Below are positions 33,709 to 44,619 of a DNA stretch of 64,000 bases, piece by piece (positions within the stretch are counted from its first letter, which is position 1; each line of letters begins with the position of its first letter). The DNA is from Clarkia xantiana subsp. parviflora (Eukaryota; Streptophyta; Magnoliopsida; Myrtales; Onagraceae). The notes beneath the pieces were generated by a model. The model saw only the letters and a program-made list of their open reading frames with translations, was not told the DNA's origin and ran no database searches. The translations under genes and the position numbers were made by a program. Where the stretch lies: the NCBI GenBank assembly GCA_036873135.1, contig JAPTYO010000038.1:1-64000 (forward strand), written 5' to 3'.

Positions 33709-36203
33709 TCCTCAAAGAACTGCCTACTCAGACGGAGTGTAACTCCCTTTTTCATCCTTCCCTGCCTTAGCCTTTTCATCCCCTTCTCTTTGCCTTGGAT
33801 GGCCCCCCTCATGACCATGGCCACTGCATCTGACTTGTGTGATCCATGTCTCATGGAGTTGACATAGCACTGTCTTGCGGTGCGGTGATCACTCAAGACT
33901 TCTCCAATTCTGTTTTCGGTGATATACTTCAGCTTCTGATGCACGGTAGATGGGACAATTTCATATGGATTTATGGTTGTCCTTCCTAAGATCCCGTTGT
34001 AGGCTCCCAGGCTTTCAACCACCATAAAGTTGACGTTCACTCTAAGCTGTGTCCATCCCTCGCCCATGGTCACTGGCAAGGTTATCATTCCTAGGGGGTA
34101 ACTTGTTGCCCCTGAGAAACCAACCAAAGGGAAGTTGACTGGCCTGATATCTGCTTTTGTCTTTCCTATTTCCTCCAAGACCCTTAAGCTTAGGAGGTCC
34201 GCCGAGCTGCCCCCATCTACCAGTATTCTTTTTACATCGAAGTTGTCGATGTCCAACGTGATGACCAACGCATCATCGTGCGGGAAGACAATATGACTCT
34301 TGTCTTTCTCCGAAAATTCAATCTTCAATTCCTCACCTTCTCGCGGCCTCTTCCTCCATTTCGGTACTGAGCTTAGCTTTGATGCATAGACCTCCTTAGG
34401 ATTAGCTGTTGGGCCACCTGCTGCCACTCCTCCATAGATCATATTTATAGTCCCCCTCTTGTTGAGTGGTGGATTATAATCAACCTTTTCTTTGCCCTTA
34501 TCTCTCTGTGATGGTCCTGGCTGGGTGCCATTGCCACCATGATCCACAAATTGTTTCAGCTCCCCTCTCTGGATGATGTTGTTGATACTCAGCTTTAAGC
34601 TAAAGCATTCGTTCGTGTCGTGCCCATAAGCCTCATGGTTATCACACCATCTGTCCTTGTGTGTTCCTACCATTGGGGCTCTCCATCTTCCGGGGGGTGA
34701 CCACAACTTCTGATTTCTCATCTCCCTCAGGACAACTGCTGGGGTTGTGTTCAATGGAATGAACTTAATAACATTTATCTCTCTAGCCTTCAACGGCTCG
34801 CCCATTTGGTTTCTTTGCTGAGGCGGACGCCATTCTTGTTGCCTTATGGGTTGTGGAGCCTCAGGTGGCTTTCCTCTATTCTGCTTTGTGTTGTCCTCCT
34901 TCGCTGCCTGAATCTTGGCTTTCTTACTCACCCTATGCCTCTCTATGTCTATGTGAGTTTTCACTCTCCCTGCCAACTCTTCTAATGTACTTGCAGGTTT
35001 TTTGGCCATCTTCTCTGCCAATGTAGACCCAAATCCACCAAGGTTTCTAATGAAGGCTCTTATTATTTCACCCTCGGTGATGTCGCCTTGTATGTCTGCT
35101 ATGTTCTGATTGAACCTTGTGTAGTAATCAACTAGAGATTCATCACCTTCTTGCTTCACATCGTCTAGGGAGCCTGTCCCCTTTAGCAGCTTCCTTTCTC
35201 CTAAGTATCTCTGCAGAAACTTAGCCTTTAGCTGTGCCCATGAGTGGATGCTCTCACTGGGCAGACTGAAAAACCAATGCGATGCCACCCCTGCCAGGGT
35301 GTTTGGAAATAAGAGGGCCTTGTATCGCTCATCAGTTGTTCTCCCGAATAGGGAGGCTTCGTGCTGCTGGATGTGCTCCAAAGGGTTTCCCTTGCCATTG
35401 TATTTGGCTATCTGTATTGAGTGCAAGGAGTCAGGCACCTTGTTCATTTCCAACTCCCTCGTGAAGGGGTGGTTTGTGTTGTCACTCAGGCAGAGTAGTC
35501 CGTTCCTCTTGGACTCGCTCATCTTCTTCGCTATCATGACTTCTATCTCCTCCGGGTTTATCATCACCGACGTTGGAGTATAGTCTCTCTGATATCCTCC
35601 ATAGTTGTAAGCTGGGCTTACTGGGATCCCTTGTCCATGCTGGTACGGACTGTAGGCGTATCCCTGATATCCCTGTTGGGGTACTTGGTAGAATTCCTGC
35701 CTTCTTGGCGGTCTTGCCTCTCTATCTGCCCCCAGCGGGGTGTATGCTCTGGCATCTTGATGTGGCTGTTGCTGCCTTGGTGGCACGAACTGCTGCCTTC
35801 CCTCTGGGGGTGGCCTTTGGTCACTTCTCCTTTGTTCTCCTCGCTGCCCTGTTGGAGGGTGCGAGTAGTGCTCATTCTCATGGCCTTGTTCTTCCTCAGG
35901 TATCTGTTCTTCCTGCTGAACCTGTTCTTCATCATACTCATGTCGCCTTCCTTCCCTGTTCCTCAAGGCTTCCCTATAGGCCAGTAACTCATCTAGAGCG
36001 TTCATTAGTCCTGGAGTCACTGTCTGTGCTCCCTGTGAATGTATTGGCCTTGTATAGGTAGTGTAAGCTTGATTGTTCCTCTGAGTCGGCATTCCGTATG
36101 GATACCCCTGAGGCTGGGCCTCGTAGTAGTACCCCTGCGGAGGTGCCGTGTTCTGAGATGGCATTCTTGCTTGCCCCCTCTGTGCATGTGGCCTTCTAGC
36201 CAA
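33657..36203 (-). CDS. gag-pro: Gag-protease polyprotein of element E
   Basis: 848-aa open frame. It has a Gln/Tyr/Pro-rich N-terminus, a capsid (Retrotrans_gag) with LFPNTLAGVASHWFFSLPSE near 290-310, LKAKFLQRYLGERKLL near 320-335 and IIRAFIRNLGGFG near 372-384, a zinc-knuckle-like WCDNHEAYGHDTNEC near 520-535, then an aspartic protease with VDGGSSADLL near 661-670 and GRTTINPYE near 737-745. D-G-G-S-S in place of the usual D-[ST]-G fits Tat-like proteases. After protease the frame passes to a Lys/Arg-rich linker and then into the second gag, not RT. The ATG (36203) lies about 250 nt downstream of the PBS. Products would be cytoplasmic particle proteins; RT and integrase must come from elsewhere. 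Confidence 0.85.
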   Translation of the reverse strand: MARRPHAQRGQARMPSQNTAPPQGYYYEAQPQGYPYGMPTQRNNQAYTTYTRPIHSQGAQTVTPGLMNALDELLAYREALRNREGRRHEYDEEQVQQEEQIPEEEQGHENEHYSHPPTGQRGEQRRSDQRPPPEGRQQFVPPRQQQPHQDARAYTPLGADREARPPRRQEFYQVPQQGYQGYAYSPYQHGQGIPVSPAYNYGGYQRDYTPTSVMINPEEIEVMIAKKMSESKRNGLLCLSDNTNHPFTRELEMNKVPDSLHSIQIAKYNGKGNPLEHIQQHEASLFGRTTDERYKALLFPNTLAGVASHWFFSLPSESIHSWAQLKAKFLQRYLGERKLLKGTGSLDDVKQEGDESLVDYYTRFNQNIADIQGDITEGEIIRAFIRNLGGFGSTLAEKMAKKPASTLEELAGRVKTHIDIERHRVSKKAKIQAAKEDNTKQNRGKPPEAPQPIRQQEWRPPQQRNQMGEPLKAREINVIKFIPLNTTPAVVLREMRNQKLWSPPGRWRAPMVGTHKDRWCDNHEAYGHDTNECFSLKLSINNIIQRGELKQFVDHGGNGTQPGPSQRDKGKEKVDYNPPLNKRGTINMIYGGVAAGGPTANPKEVYASKLSSVPKWRKRPREGEELKIEFSEKDKSHIVFPHDDALVITLDIDNFDVKRILVDGGSSADLLSLRVLEEIGKTKADIRPVNFPLVGFSGATSYPLGMITLPVTMGEGWTQLRVNVNFMVVESLGAYNGILGRTTINPYEIVPSTVHQKLKYITENRIGEVLSDHRTARQCYVNSMRHGSHKSDAVAMVMRGAIQGKEKGMKRLRQGRMKKGVTLRLSRQFFEDWLRRNREVRLPGVSTI

Positions 36204-36446
36204 TTGTGTAGAAGCTGTGGAAGACTCAGCCCCAGCTGGGCGTGAAGGTCCTCCCCCTGGTTGTTGGGCTAGGGTGCTTCTGGGGCTACTTGAGGTTCAG
36301 GATGTGCAGGACTTTTTCCTGGGTTAGGCTGCCTTGCTGGAGGCATAGGTTGATCTTCTTGCCTATTGCCCCCAGGTGGGCGAGTCTCTCTAGATGGTTG
36401 GCTATTCGCCATAGCTCTCGTGATTGCCAGGCTTTCTGTTCAAAAC

Positions 36447-36462
36447 CCACGGACGGCACCAA
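36447..36462 (-). other. Primer binding site of element E (one base off)
   Basis: The minus strand reads TTGGTGCCGTCCGTGG just inside the LTR. Compared with element A's TGGCGCCGTCTGT it carries two transitions, which may weaken priming. Confidence 0.65.
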
Positions 36463-36463
36463 G

Positions 36464-37219
36464 TGTTAGGTTATAAGGTTTAGGTCAACGGATCGTCTAC
36501 CTAAAACTTATCTCCCATTAAGATGGATCGGGTTGTCTGCTCTTCGGGTTGATCACTTCGCTTTATCGCCTTCTGCTTCCTCCTCTTGACCCTGCACAAG
36601 GGGCAGTATCAAGCACGGAGAGGGGGGGGGGGGTGGTGCTTGATGAGCCCTCTCCGATGCCTAAGTAAGTATGTCTCCTTAGAGAGAGAAAGCACAAATT
36701 CTAGAGAGAAGCTAGAGCTAAGATTCACAAATTGCCAAGATGATCAAATGAATGGTGAAATGGTTGTATTTATAGGCAACGGTGTCATTAAGGTGGCTTA
36801 ATGACATCGTTAACCTCTAAACACAATTAATTAGTCCTTAATCACATAATTAAAACCTTAAAGCGTGGAGAGGTTGGCGGAAATAATCTAAGTATGGAGG
36901 TCGGGAAACGGTGTCAGGGCCCTTGGGGGCGGAGTAAAATCCGACCCCTAAGGGTAGGGGTTGGGTGTGGCCACCCAACCCCTCCCTAGGGGAGATCAGG
37001 TATGGCCACCCGATCTCCCCTAGGGGTGATCGGGTGTGGCCACCCGATCTCACCTAGGTGAGTTCGTCGCGTGACCCGGACGAGTATTTTTGCCTCGACC
37101 GGACCGTTGGAGTTTCGGCGGGGTGTTCGGGTCAAAGTTTCGATTTATAATCGGTAACGGGGTGAAGAAAACAATATGAATTGCAAGTCAACGGGTTCAA
37201 ATTGGGCGTATATCCATCA
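36464..37219 (-). mobile_element. 5' LTR of element E
   Basis: 756 bp. TATA box (TATAAATA on the minus strand) at 36767-36774. It holds three tandem hairpins (36957-36982, 36993-37016, 37027-37050), one more than the 3' LTR, which accounts for the length difference. Confidence 0.85.
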
Positions 37220-39361
37220 CACGGACAACTCACCTGTGTGTGAAAACGTTTTTTTGGGATGCGGACGACCATCCTTTAGCGCAAGTGCACCTCATGATCG
37301 ACGAACTTCCAAAGGCTGACGACCCTCGGAGTGGAAAATCCCAAAGCATGGTCCATCCCGAAGCTATGGAAAACCCGGGCGCGGTCGACCTAAAGCTACG
37401 GACGCCCATCGGTGCGGAGACTCCCCGGACGCGATCGACCTTCCTCTGTTTGATTATCGCCTCTTCAACAACTGAAGAACGACCAAGTCCAAATCTCCAA
37501 CAAGTATGCACTGGTGACCTGAAGCCGTGTTTGATTTCGTGAGTATCTCAGTTTTTGGGCACGTACCTCATACCTCCCCACATATATATGAAGCTAAAGT
37601 ATATGTGGGAATAACTGTACTGAGCAATATGAGGAATGAAGAGAGACGATGAAGGGATCCCCGTACAAGGAGCCTTCACTGAATTCCGAGCTCGTGAACA
37701 CCTAATCCTCTTTAATAAAGGGGTCAACCCATTCACAGTGTATGGGCCTGTATAAACACCCATGGCAAAGACGAACCCATAGCGACCGATCCTTCCACCC
37801 TCCGATCCAGTCTCGTCGAAATCGAGCCATCACTCTAACCGCAATGGAGCGACATCGTTAGAGAACACATCAATTCACTCACTTCCAAGACAAGGAACTG
37901 CAACATAGGGAACATAGGTGAAGGTTCCATACCAGCCGGTTTCTCACGAGCAAACATCGCCACCATGGTCGAATCGGGCGGTCGGATGGACGTGTGTGGA
38001 AGAATCCGATCGAAGTTTCAGAGTACTCCAGGTCGAAGCTTATCTTTAGCTTCACGACCGGCCCGTTCATCTTCGTCGTACGGTCGAGATCCACCGGTGG
38101 AGAACTTTTGTTGGTTTTAGTTGACTTTATGCTAAGCACATATGATACATTAAGTTATCATAAGCACAGGGACCGCATCTACTTTCTTCGGTCATGGTCA
38201 ACGACCTTCTCCTCGGACATGGTCAACGAGAAATAACCTTGCTTGAACCGATGAATCGATAAAGGCAACTATTTTCGAACTCCATTAGTGAGTTAGGTCG
38301 ATGCCCCAACTCAATTGGAGAGTTTGGGTCGATGACCCAACTCTACCGTCCGGACGTCCTCCTCCAATTATGGGTCATCGCCAACGATAGTTGTCCCACT
38401 AAGCGATTCTCATGAAACTTGGATTGGATAAGATTGGGGTCATCAGTTGTTTAGAATAAAAGAGGTCGTCTCATATTTGGGTCAACGACACTACTGCTGA
38501 TTGAACAATGTGATAGGCATGGTTTAGGTGCATAATGACGTGACGCGAGATATTTTCTTTTTCTCATTTTGAATTTAGGTGCAGGAATTGAACCTTTAAG
38601 CCATATAAACATTTGACTTGGGTCATCTTCGTTTCTCTTTGCAAACTTTTATTTAATAATAATAATCTTAGGTGTGAAATATGTATGGATCTATTCTTGC
38701 TAAGAGATGAGAATCACTAGGAAGCTTATACCTAGGGTGTCATTTATTTAATAATAATAATCTTAGATGTGAAATATGTATGCATCTATTTTGTTGTATG
38801 TATCGGGAAACTCAGGTGACTTTGATTGTAATGGCTTAGAGCTAATTATCTCTGTGTGTATAATTATGACAATGCAAATAGAAAGAAAGCTCCAAAATCA
38901 TAATTGCTCGGAATGTTGCTGGTAGTCTCTATGCGGATGGAAAGGTAATATATTTAAATTTGCTAATTCATATCTTAGCTACTTATTTGAGAGCGGAACC
39001 ATATTATTAGCTGATTCATATCTTAGCTACATATGCATCATGCATTCGTGTGTCAACTCGAATGTGTAGAATAGTTAAATAAAATAATCGATTTCAAACT
39101 TCAAAGAGTTCGAACCTTTGCTATCTGTTGGTTACCCCACCCTGAAGACCTCATTAATTTGTGACTAAAAAAATCAGCACTCCACCTCCTTTATCAATCA
39201 AGGAAACTAGGTATTCAACGGCATCAAAACATAGCAATATCAGAAACGTAGATAGAGGTAGCATGATAGTAATAACAGACATCAATTCACACAAAATATT
39301 AGAAGCAAAGTAAACTTGTTAACCTCATATCTGCCCGCCCCGGCCCCGGCCCCAAAAATCT
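37220..39361. other. Decayed repeat DNA and spacer between element E and the F-box gene
   Basis: 37220-38560 is GC-moderate with only short frames (37240-37542 + is the longest) and looks like decayed retroelement interior, perhaps the rest of G. 38560-39361 is AT-rich. It contains a direct duplication (ttaataataataatctta..gtgaaatatgtat at 38651-38690 and 38748-38787) and a second short one (tcatatcttagctac at 38966 and 39017). No gene is supported. Confidence 0.5.
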
Positions 39362-40852
39362 TCATATTTTTTCACCAGTTTCCTTCGGCACCTCGCGATT
39401 AGAGACGGCCTCATTAATACTCTCTTCAATTGAGGACAGCATTACCTTCATGTTCTCGAGGTTGTCCTCATTAGCTTCATCCAGAGAGAGGACATCAGCT
39501 GCAGCTTCTAACCAGAAATGAATTGCATCATCGAAGCTGTCAATTTCAGCTGGGGTAGCACCCTTTCTCCAATCTTCATACATCACCACGATCTTCTTCA
39601 TGTCAGCAACTAATTCGTCCTCTATCCTTAACATCGCATTTAGCCTTTCCTCATCTTCTAATGATAGCAACGTCTCAACATGACTCATTGCCATGATCTT
39701 TACTTGACTTGTTAACTCAAGCCCATACACTTGTGGAAGAATAACTTTTCGGCTCCTCTTGAAGTCACCGTTCGTCATATCATAGAAATGCAATGAAAAA
39801 GAATCCACATATTGGTTGTTCCTCACGTAACCAAATTCAAGCACAGCAAATATTAGTTCCCCATCAGTGGTGCTGCCGGCTAGTTGATATTTTGGATACT
39901 CAACCTCATCATCATGACGAGTAAACTGTAATCTCCATTCTTGATTTTCGAAGTTCTCCATAACCCACAATTGAAGAGGGGGCTGATCTTCATAAGGATT
40001 TTTAACATCCGTTATAGAAACAGGGTAATCAATCATACCGACCTTTCCTTGGAAATCTACCAACCTCCATGCATAAGGATCACGGCTGAATCCTTTAAGC
40101 CCCACAGCCTGAAAACTCTCTGTTCTACAATTAAATGCTACCATGTAAAACCCATTTAGCCCTTTAGAAGCCCACTTAATCCAACCTTTGTAGTAGATCA
40201 CTCCATCGATATAAATTTCATAAAAGCTATTGAAATTACGAGAATAGAAATGAGGGCCATCTTCTATCATCCTCCAAGAATCATCACCTATCGTGACAAC
40301 ACGGTACTCACTCTCCAGACCGATAGAAGCAGAATGTAGCAACTTGTGCTTACCTTCAACGGGGTCGAATCCGAGGGAAACATCCTGCCTGGGGATTGAT
40401 GTCGGATCAACTGGTGAAAAAGCAGATGAAAGTACAGATCGTTTGTTGATGCTAGGGTTTCCGATTCGTATCAGCTCCTTGGAACATTGGCTGAATATCA
40501 GGCCCTCCACAGATTGGCAATCTCCAGGCAAGATATGAAGAATATAATCGGGATCTAGGACTTTGACTGGCATTGTTACTGAATGCCTGAAAACCAGAGA
40601 GCTGTCGTCGTTCTGTTGCTCTGGCGCCGCTATGAACACATACCGGGATTTGCCACAGGTTACCGTGACTAAGAGATTCGGCTCCGATGTAGAGCGAGCA
40701 GCGTGGGAATCCACAAACGCCTTAGAAGAGATGATTGATAGAAATGTTTTACCCACACATTTGAATCGGCATATATACTTCGCCGGCAGCCAGGTGAAGA
40801 TGCTGTGTATGATATCATCGTTGATTTCGCTACGTTGAGATTGAGCACTCAT
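39362..40852 (-). CDS. F-box protein with F-box-associated domain
   Basis: Intact single-exon 496-aa gene, the only convincing host gene in the window. An N-terminal F-box at residues about 8-50 (NDDIIHSIFTWLPAKYICRF..CVGKTFLSIISSKAFVDSH) would bind a SKP1-type adaptor in an SCF ubiquitin ligase. Residues about 90-380 have the pattern of a plant F-box-associated (FBA) substrate-binding domain: DPVEGKHKLLH, YRVVTIGDDSWRMIEDGPHF, IYIDGVIYYKGW, FQGKVGMIDY, LQLWVMENFENQEW. The last 100 residues are an acidic, probably helical tail not usual for the family. The ATG at 40852 is the first in frame and gives a complete F-box. The substrate cannot be told from sequence. Its flanks are retroelement-rich to the left and AT-rich spacer to the right. 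Confidence 0.9.
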   Translation of the reverse strand: MSAQSQRSEINDDIIHSIFTWLPAKYICRFKCVGKTFLSIISSKAFVDSHAARSTSEPNLLVTVTCGKSRYVFIAAPEQQNDDSSLVFRHSVTMPVKVLDPDYILHILPGDCQSVEGLIFSQCSKELIRIGNPSINKRSVLSSAFSPVDPTSIPRQDVSLGFDPVEGKHKLLHSASIGLESEYRVVTIGDDSWRMIEDGPHFYSRNFNSFYEIYIDGVIYYKGWIKWASKGLNGFYMVAFNCRTESFQAVGLKGFSRDPYAWRLVDFQGKVGMIDYPVSITDVKNPYEDQPPLQLWVMENFENQEWRLQFTRHDDEVEYPKYQLAGSTTDGELIFAVLEFGYVRNNQYVDSFSLHFYDMTNGDFKRSRKVILPQVYGLELTSQVKIMAMSHVETLLSLEDEERLNAMLRIEDELVADMKKIVVMYEDWRKGATPAEIDSFDDAIHFWLEAAADVLSLDEANEDNLENMKVMLSSIEESINEAVSNREVPKETGEKI

Positions 40853-42222
40853 CTTCTTGAATTAGGGCTTCTTTGATGAGGAGGATCTTCACAGAGTGCC
40901 GTCTCCGGAAGAAGGAAGAAGCGTCTTGCTAGAAAATCCCAAATCCGCGAATGCGAAAAATAGGTCTTAGAAGAAGGGACCGGCTATTTTGTGATCAGAT
41001 ACACTCGATCACAAAATAGAAGAATCCGATATTGTATAGGTAGGTCCGGTGCGGTTCTACATAACTCGGCCACGTTTGAATCGAGTTGAGACTATCTCGA
41101 TTTTTTTTTTAATGAAAAATTCCAATTTATTGTTATATCTATTATATATAATGGGTTTACTAATCGAGTGGAACTCAAATATGTCGAGTTTGGATGCAAT
41201 TGCGATCAGAACTCGATCGATTTCAATCTGTGTGTAGTTTTTAGTCAAGTTGGTTTAATCTTGATCAATCGATACTCTATTTGACTCGATTTGTTTACAT
41301 CAATTTCTATCTAAGTAAAAAATAATCATTCAAAGTACATTACATAAACTATTTCACGCTTTACTTTTCAAATAAACACAGAATTCTTCTCACACCTTTT
41401 TTTTTATTAATTGTTTTATTAGATAGATAAATAAGTGTGGTTAAGTGGGTCTCTAAGCAAAATAAATGAGACCGTCTATTTGACGTACACCATATTTAGG
41501 GGACTTGCTACCATCATATGAAAGCAACCATGCTTTTGTAAAAGAAATAAAAATTAAATTATAGAAAACGGTTTGGTAAAACGAAACGGTTTTCCACCCA
41601 TAGACACAATCCGATATTATTTTTTAACAGGTGTTATTCACGCCGTTAAGTGTTGCTGTACTAGTGAACCACCGTAGTAATTTTCCAACTTGTAATTGCC
41701 GGTGAAAAATTCACCGAAAGTAGAGGCAAAAGGAGAAGAGGGCCCTCTGACACTGACAACTTCAAGTACAAACGATTTCCATTTTTTTACTTATGTTGTT
41801 TCATTCTTCCATAATTGCCATTTATCAGATTAGACAATGTAGTTATAAATTATTATTTTTACCACTAAATGTAGTAATAAATAAATAATAACTTAATAAT
41901 AGATAAAACATCGTGAAAAAAAACAAACAATACAACATTAAAACTAGCTAGAGTCTCCCATGAGATTAAGGGTAAAACCAATTCATCCAGCCGTACCGAT
42001 TATATATATATATATATATTTTAATTCTGCTAGGCATTTATATTTTTGGTCCGATTTCCTTTAGTAAAAAAATGGACAAAAGAATATACGATATAAAATA
42101 AATAGTTTCCATGGAAGCAATGAAATAAAATATTAAATAAAAGTAGAAAAATAAATTCATTGAAAATGTATGTTTTACAATTTATATTAACTAGATATAT
42201 AAATTATTAATGAAGATTAACT

Positions 42223-42226
<4 letters not shown>

Positions 42227-42258
<32 letters not shown>
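42227..42258. repeat. (AT)n microsatellite
   Basis: Uninterrupted AT dinucleotide tract of about 32 bp. Confidence 0.95.
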
Positions 42259-42262
<4 letters not shown>

Positions 42263-43029
42263 TTATATCATATGTAGTTAGATAATTGTTTCAATCTCCA
42301 CATACTTTTAATTTTAAAGACCGAAAACAAAACAATAATAAAAAAAACCAACAAAAAACAAGACCAGAAATTTTCGCTTCCAGAATTTTTTTTTTGAGTT
42401 ATGCTCGGTTCGATTCTTATTTTTTCGAAATCATTGAGCATGTATGAATCATTTAAATTTTAAATTTTAAATTTTAAATTTTAAATATTATGATTAAGTA
42501 TCTTCTTGCTTTAGAGTTTATTTACTTATAGTATTTTTTTTAAAAAAAAAATCTCATTGATTAAATAAAATAATAACACATGATAAAATTGATAATTATA
42601 ATATTTTAGCATAATTTAAATCTTTTCTGTGCCTAAAGTCGCAGTCAACAATAAAAAATATATACTACATATTATTTTGATATATTAAATTAAAAGATAA
42701 GATTGCTTTAATAATACTATAAGAATTTATATAAGTAGGATATCGTGTAAAGCGTGTGTTTAATAATTTGTTTAATTTAAGAATTTATGCTTAAGTTATT
42801 TATAAATTCTTATGTTATAGTTTATATCTGAGAAATTATTAGTTGAATCTGTCCGTCATATCAGTGTATGGACCAACCAATGAATGAGAGAAACAATATA
42901 AATGTACTCAAAATAAATAATTTTGAGTAACATGTGATTACAACATACTAATTTTTCATAATTAATCCAACCTTATTTTTTCCTAAAACAATAATTTATC
43001 TTAATAACTAAAAAATAACTTATATATAT

Positions 43030-43189
43030 ATATAATAGAAGTGTTACTAGTTTTTTTTTTTTAATTTTTAAAACACGATTGGACGTGATGAACCATAGAT
43101 GGCAAGTTTCAATTTGTGATCTAGGGTCAACCATGTCCAATTGGTAATAGAAAAAAAATTTCACAAAACTAGTGACACTTGTATTATAT
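43030..43189. mobile_element. Foldback MITE of about 160 bp
   Basis: The ends atataatagaagtgttactag and ctagtgacacttgtattatat are inverted repeats with two mismatches. Inner parts also pair (ggacgtgatgaaccatagat against atctagggtcaaccatgtcc), so almost the whole element folds into one hairpin. A short minus-strand ORF spanning it (42973-43197) is a by-product of the palindrome. Confidence 0.7.
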
Positions 43190-44004
43190 TTATACATGAA
43201 AAAACATATTTTTTAAATATATATGATAAATTATTTTTATCAGCTTAAAAAAGAGATATGAGTTATTTAACAAAACTTATTAGGTTATAATCATATGTTA
43301 ACTAAAGTTATTTCAAGGCAAAAAAAAAAAAAAAAAAAAAAAACAAAGTTATTTATTTAAAGTATATTTATATTGTGTCTTTTATTCATTAGCTAGTATA
43401 TACGCTGAGATGATGTACTAGGTCTATCTATTAAATTTATGTATTTTTTTAATGAGGTTTACGATTTAATATTTAAGAAAAACTATTGAAGTATTTAATT
43501 TGAGTTCTCATTCTAATTTATATTCAATAGGATAAATTCTAGAAAATTATTTTATAAGAATGTGTAAGAGTGTGAGAGAAGCTTGAGGGTGGAATTGTAA
43601 ATTCAAAGTTCATAGACGACTTGGATTCTTCTACATTAGTCTACCTGCCTACTTCTGTCTAAAAAAAACCTATCGCTGGATCCGGATTTTACCCCTATTG
43701 GATCCAAAAAAAAAATTCAAATACCTCAAATCGAATATAAACAAAAAAATTCAAAAATGCAAATTAATCCCTTCTACACTTCCGTTGTTGTGTCTATCTC
43801 TCTCCTAGCCCTTTGGGTCCCAGCCCAAAAGCACAAATGTTTTTATATCATTTTAGGGATTCCGCATATTTAGTTGATACGTGGCGAGCTTCTATTTGAC
43901 GTTCTACCAGTATTTTGTTTGTATAACCACTTTTTCTATAAAATATATATATATTTACAAAAAAAATTCAATTTTTTTTTTCTAAATTTAAAATGTATTT
44001 GAAG

Positions 44005-44619
44005 ACAATTTTGGGGACTTCCTACCATGTTTCATTCTTGATGAAAAGAGCTCGTCCGGGTTCCGATCTTGGCGGCCTAACATCGAGACGCGTTTCTCCT
44101 TTCTTCCTAGCAATGTCGATCCTTGTCTCGTGCCTTGCCTACCTGCACAAAGGGCAATGCCAGAGAGGAGGGGGGTGTTTATGGCGAACCCTCTCTGATG
44201 CCTAATTAAGAACGTAATTTTAGAGAGATAAAGCTAGAGAGAAGTCAAAGCTCCAGTGTCTCAATCCGAGATTTAGTTGTAAATGAAGGACCTAGGCCAC
44301 TATTTATAGAGTTTTGGATCCAGGCACCGGAGGGACCCACATTTTGAGTAGGGCCCGCGCAGAGATTAAGAGAGTGGTAGGGTATATGCGCGCCCTGGAT
44401 GATGACGTCCGAGGGTCGGGGGCCGACGCATCGGCCCTATAATCACCGGACTAGTCCGGGCATTGCGCAACAGGACTAGTCCGGTTTCTCCGGAAATGTC
44501 TGTAGCAACCGGAGTATGTCCCATTAGCGCGTACCCTTAGAATTAAAGGGACTTACCTCGAGGTCAGTGGGGCGACCGTGTTTGAGCCTTGATGAGGTCC
44601 AATCGGGTGTATATCCATC
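44005..44619 (-). mobile_element. Old, diverged family-alpha-like 3' LTR (element I)
   Basis: Shares order and words with family alpha (ctgcacaaagggcaatgccagagaggaggggg, then gaaccctctctgatgcctaa, ttagagagataaagctagag, ctatttatagag, ggtgtatatccatca). On the right the minus strand gives a PPT (TTCGGGGGAAAA). The left boundary is unclear. Two copies of a ggactagtcc palindrome lie at 44446-44482. Confidence 0.6.

Larger units (their letters stand above)
27240..37219 (-). mobile_element. Element E: complete pol-less family-alpha Ty3/gypsy element
   Basis: 9,980 bp between two family-alpha LTRs. Minus-strand order: 5' LTR (36464-37219), PBS, gag-protease, second partial gag, minisatellite, antisense aORF (plus strand), long GC-rich non-coding zone, PPT, 3' LTR (27240-27959). 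No RT, RNase H or integrase was found. The LTRs are close but differ by a 36-bp hairpin-repeat gain in the right copy. Flanking pentamers accca and cacgg do not match, so no TSD is visible. It is unrelated to B/C/D in LTR and gag sequence but has the same overall design. Confidence 0.8.
40853..44004. other. AT-rich intergenic region upstream of the F-box gene
   Basis: It probably holds the F-box promoter in its first few hundred bases. Otherwise it has no gene: short frames carry no domain. It contains (AT)n at 42000-42019 and 42227-42258, an (AAATTTT)n tract at 42452-42487, poly-A at 43320-43343 and a MITE at 43030-43189. Confidence 0.6.

Noticed and set aside
37240..37542. 100-aa plus-strand ORF
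   Set aside because: No recognisable domain; sits in decayed repeat DNA and lacks a supported start or neighbours.
42973..43197. 74-aa minus-strand ORF
   Set aside because: Spans a foldback MITE and its AT-rich flanks.
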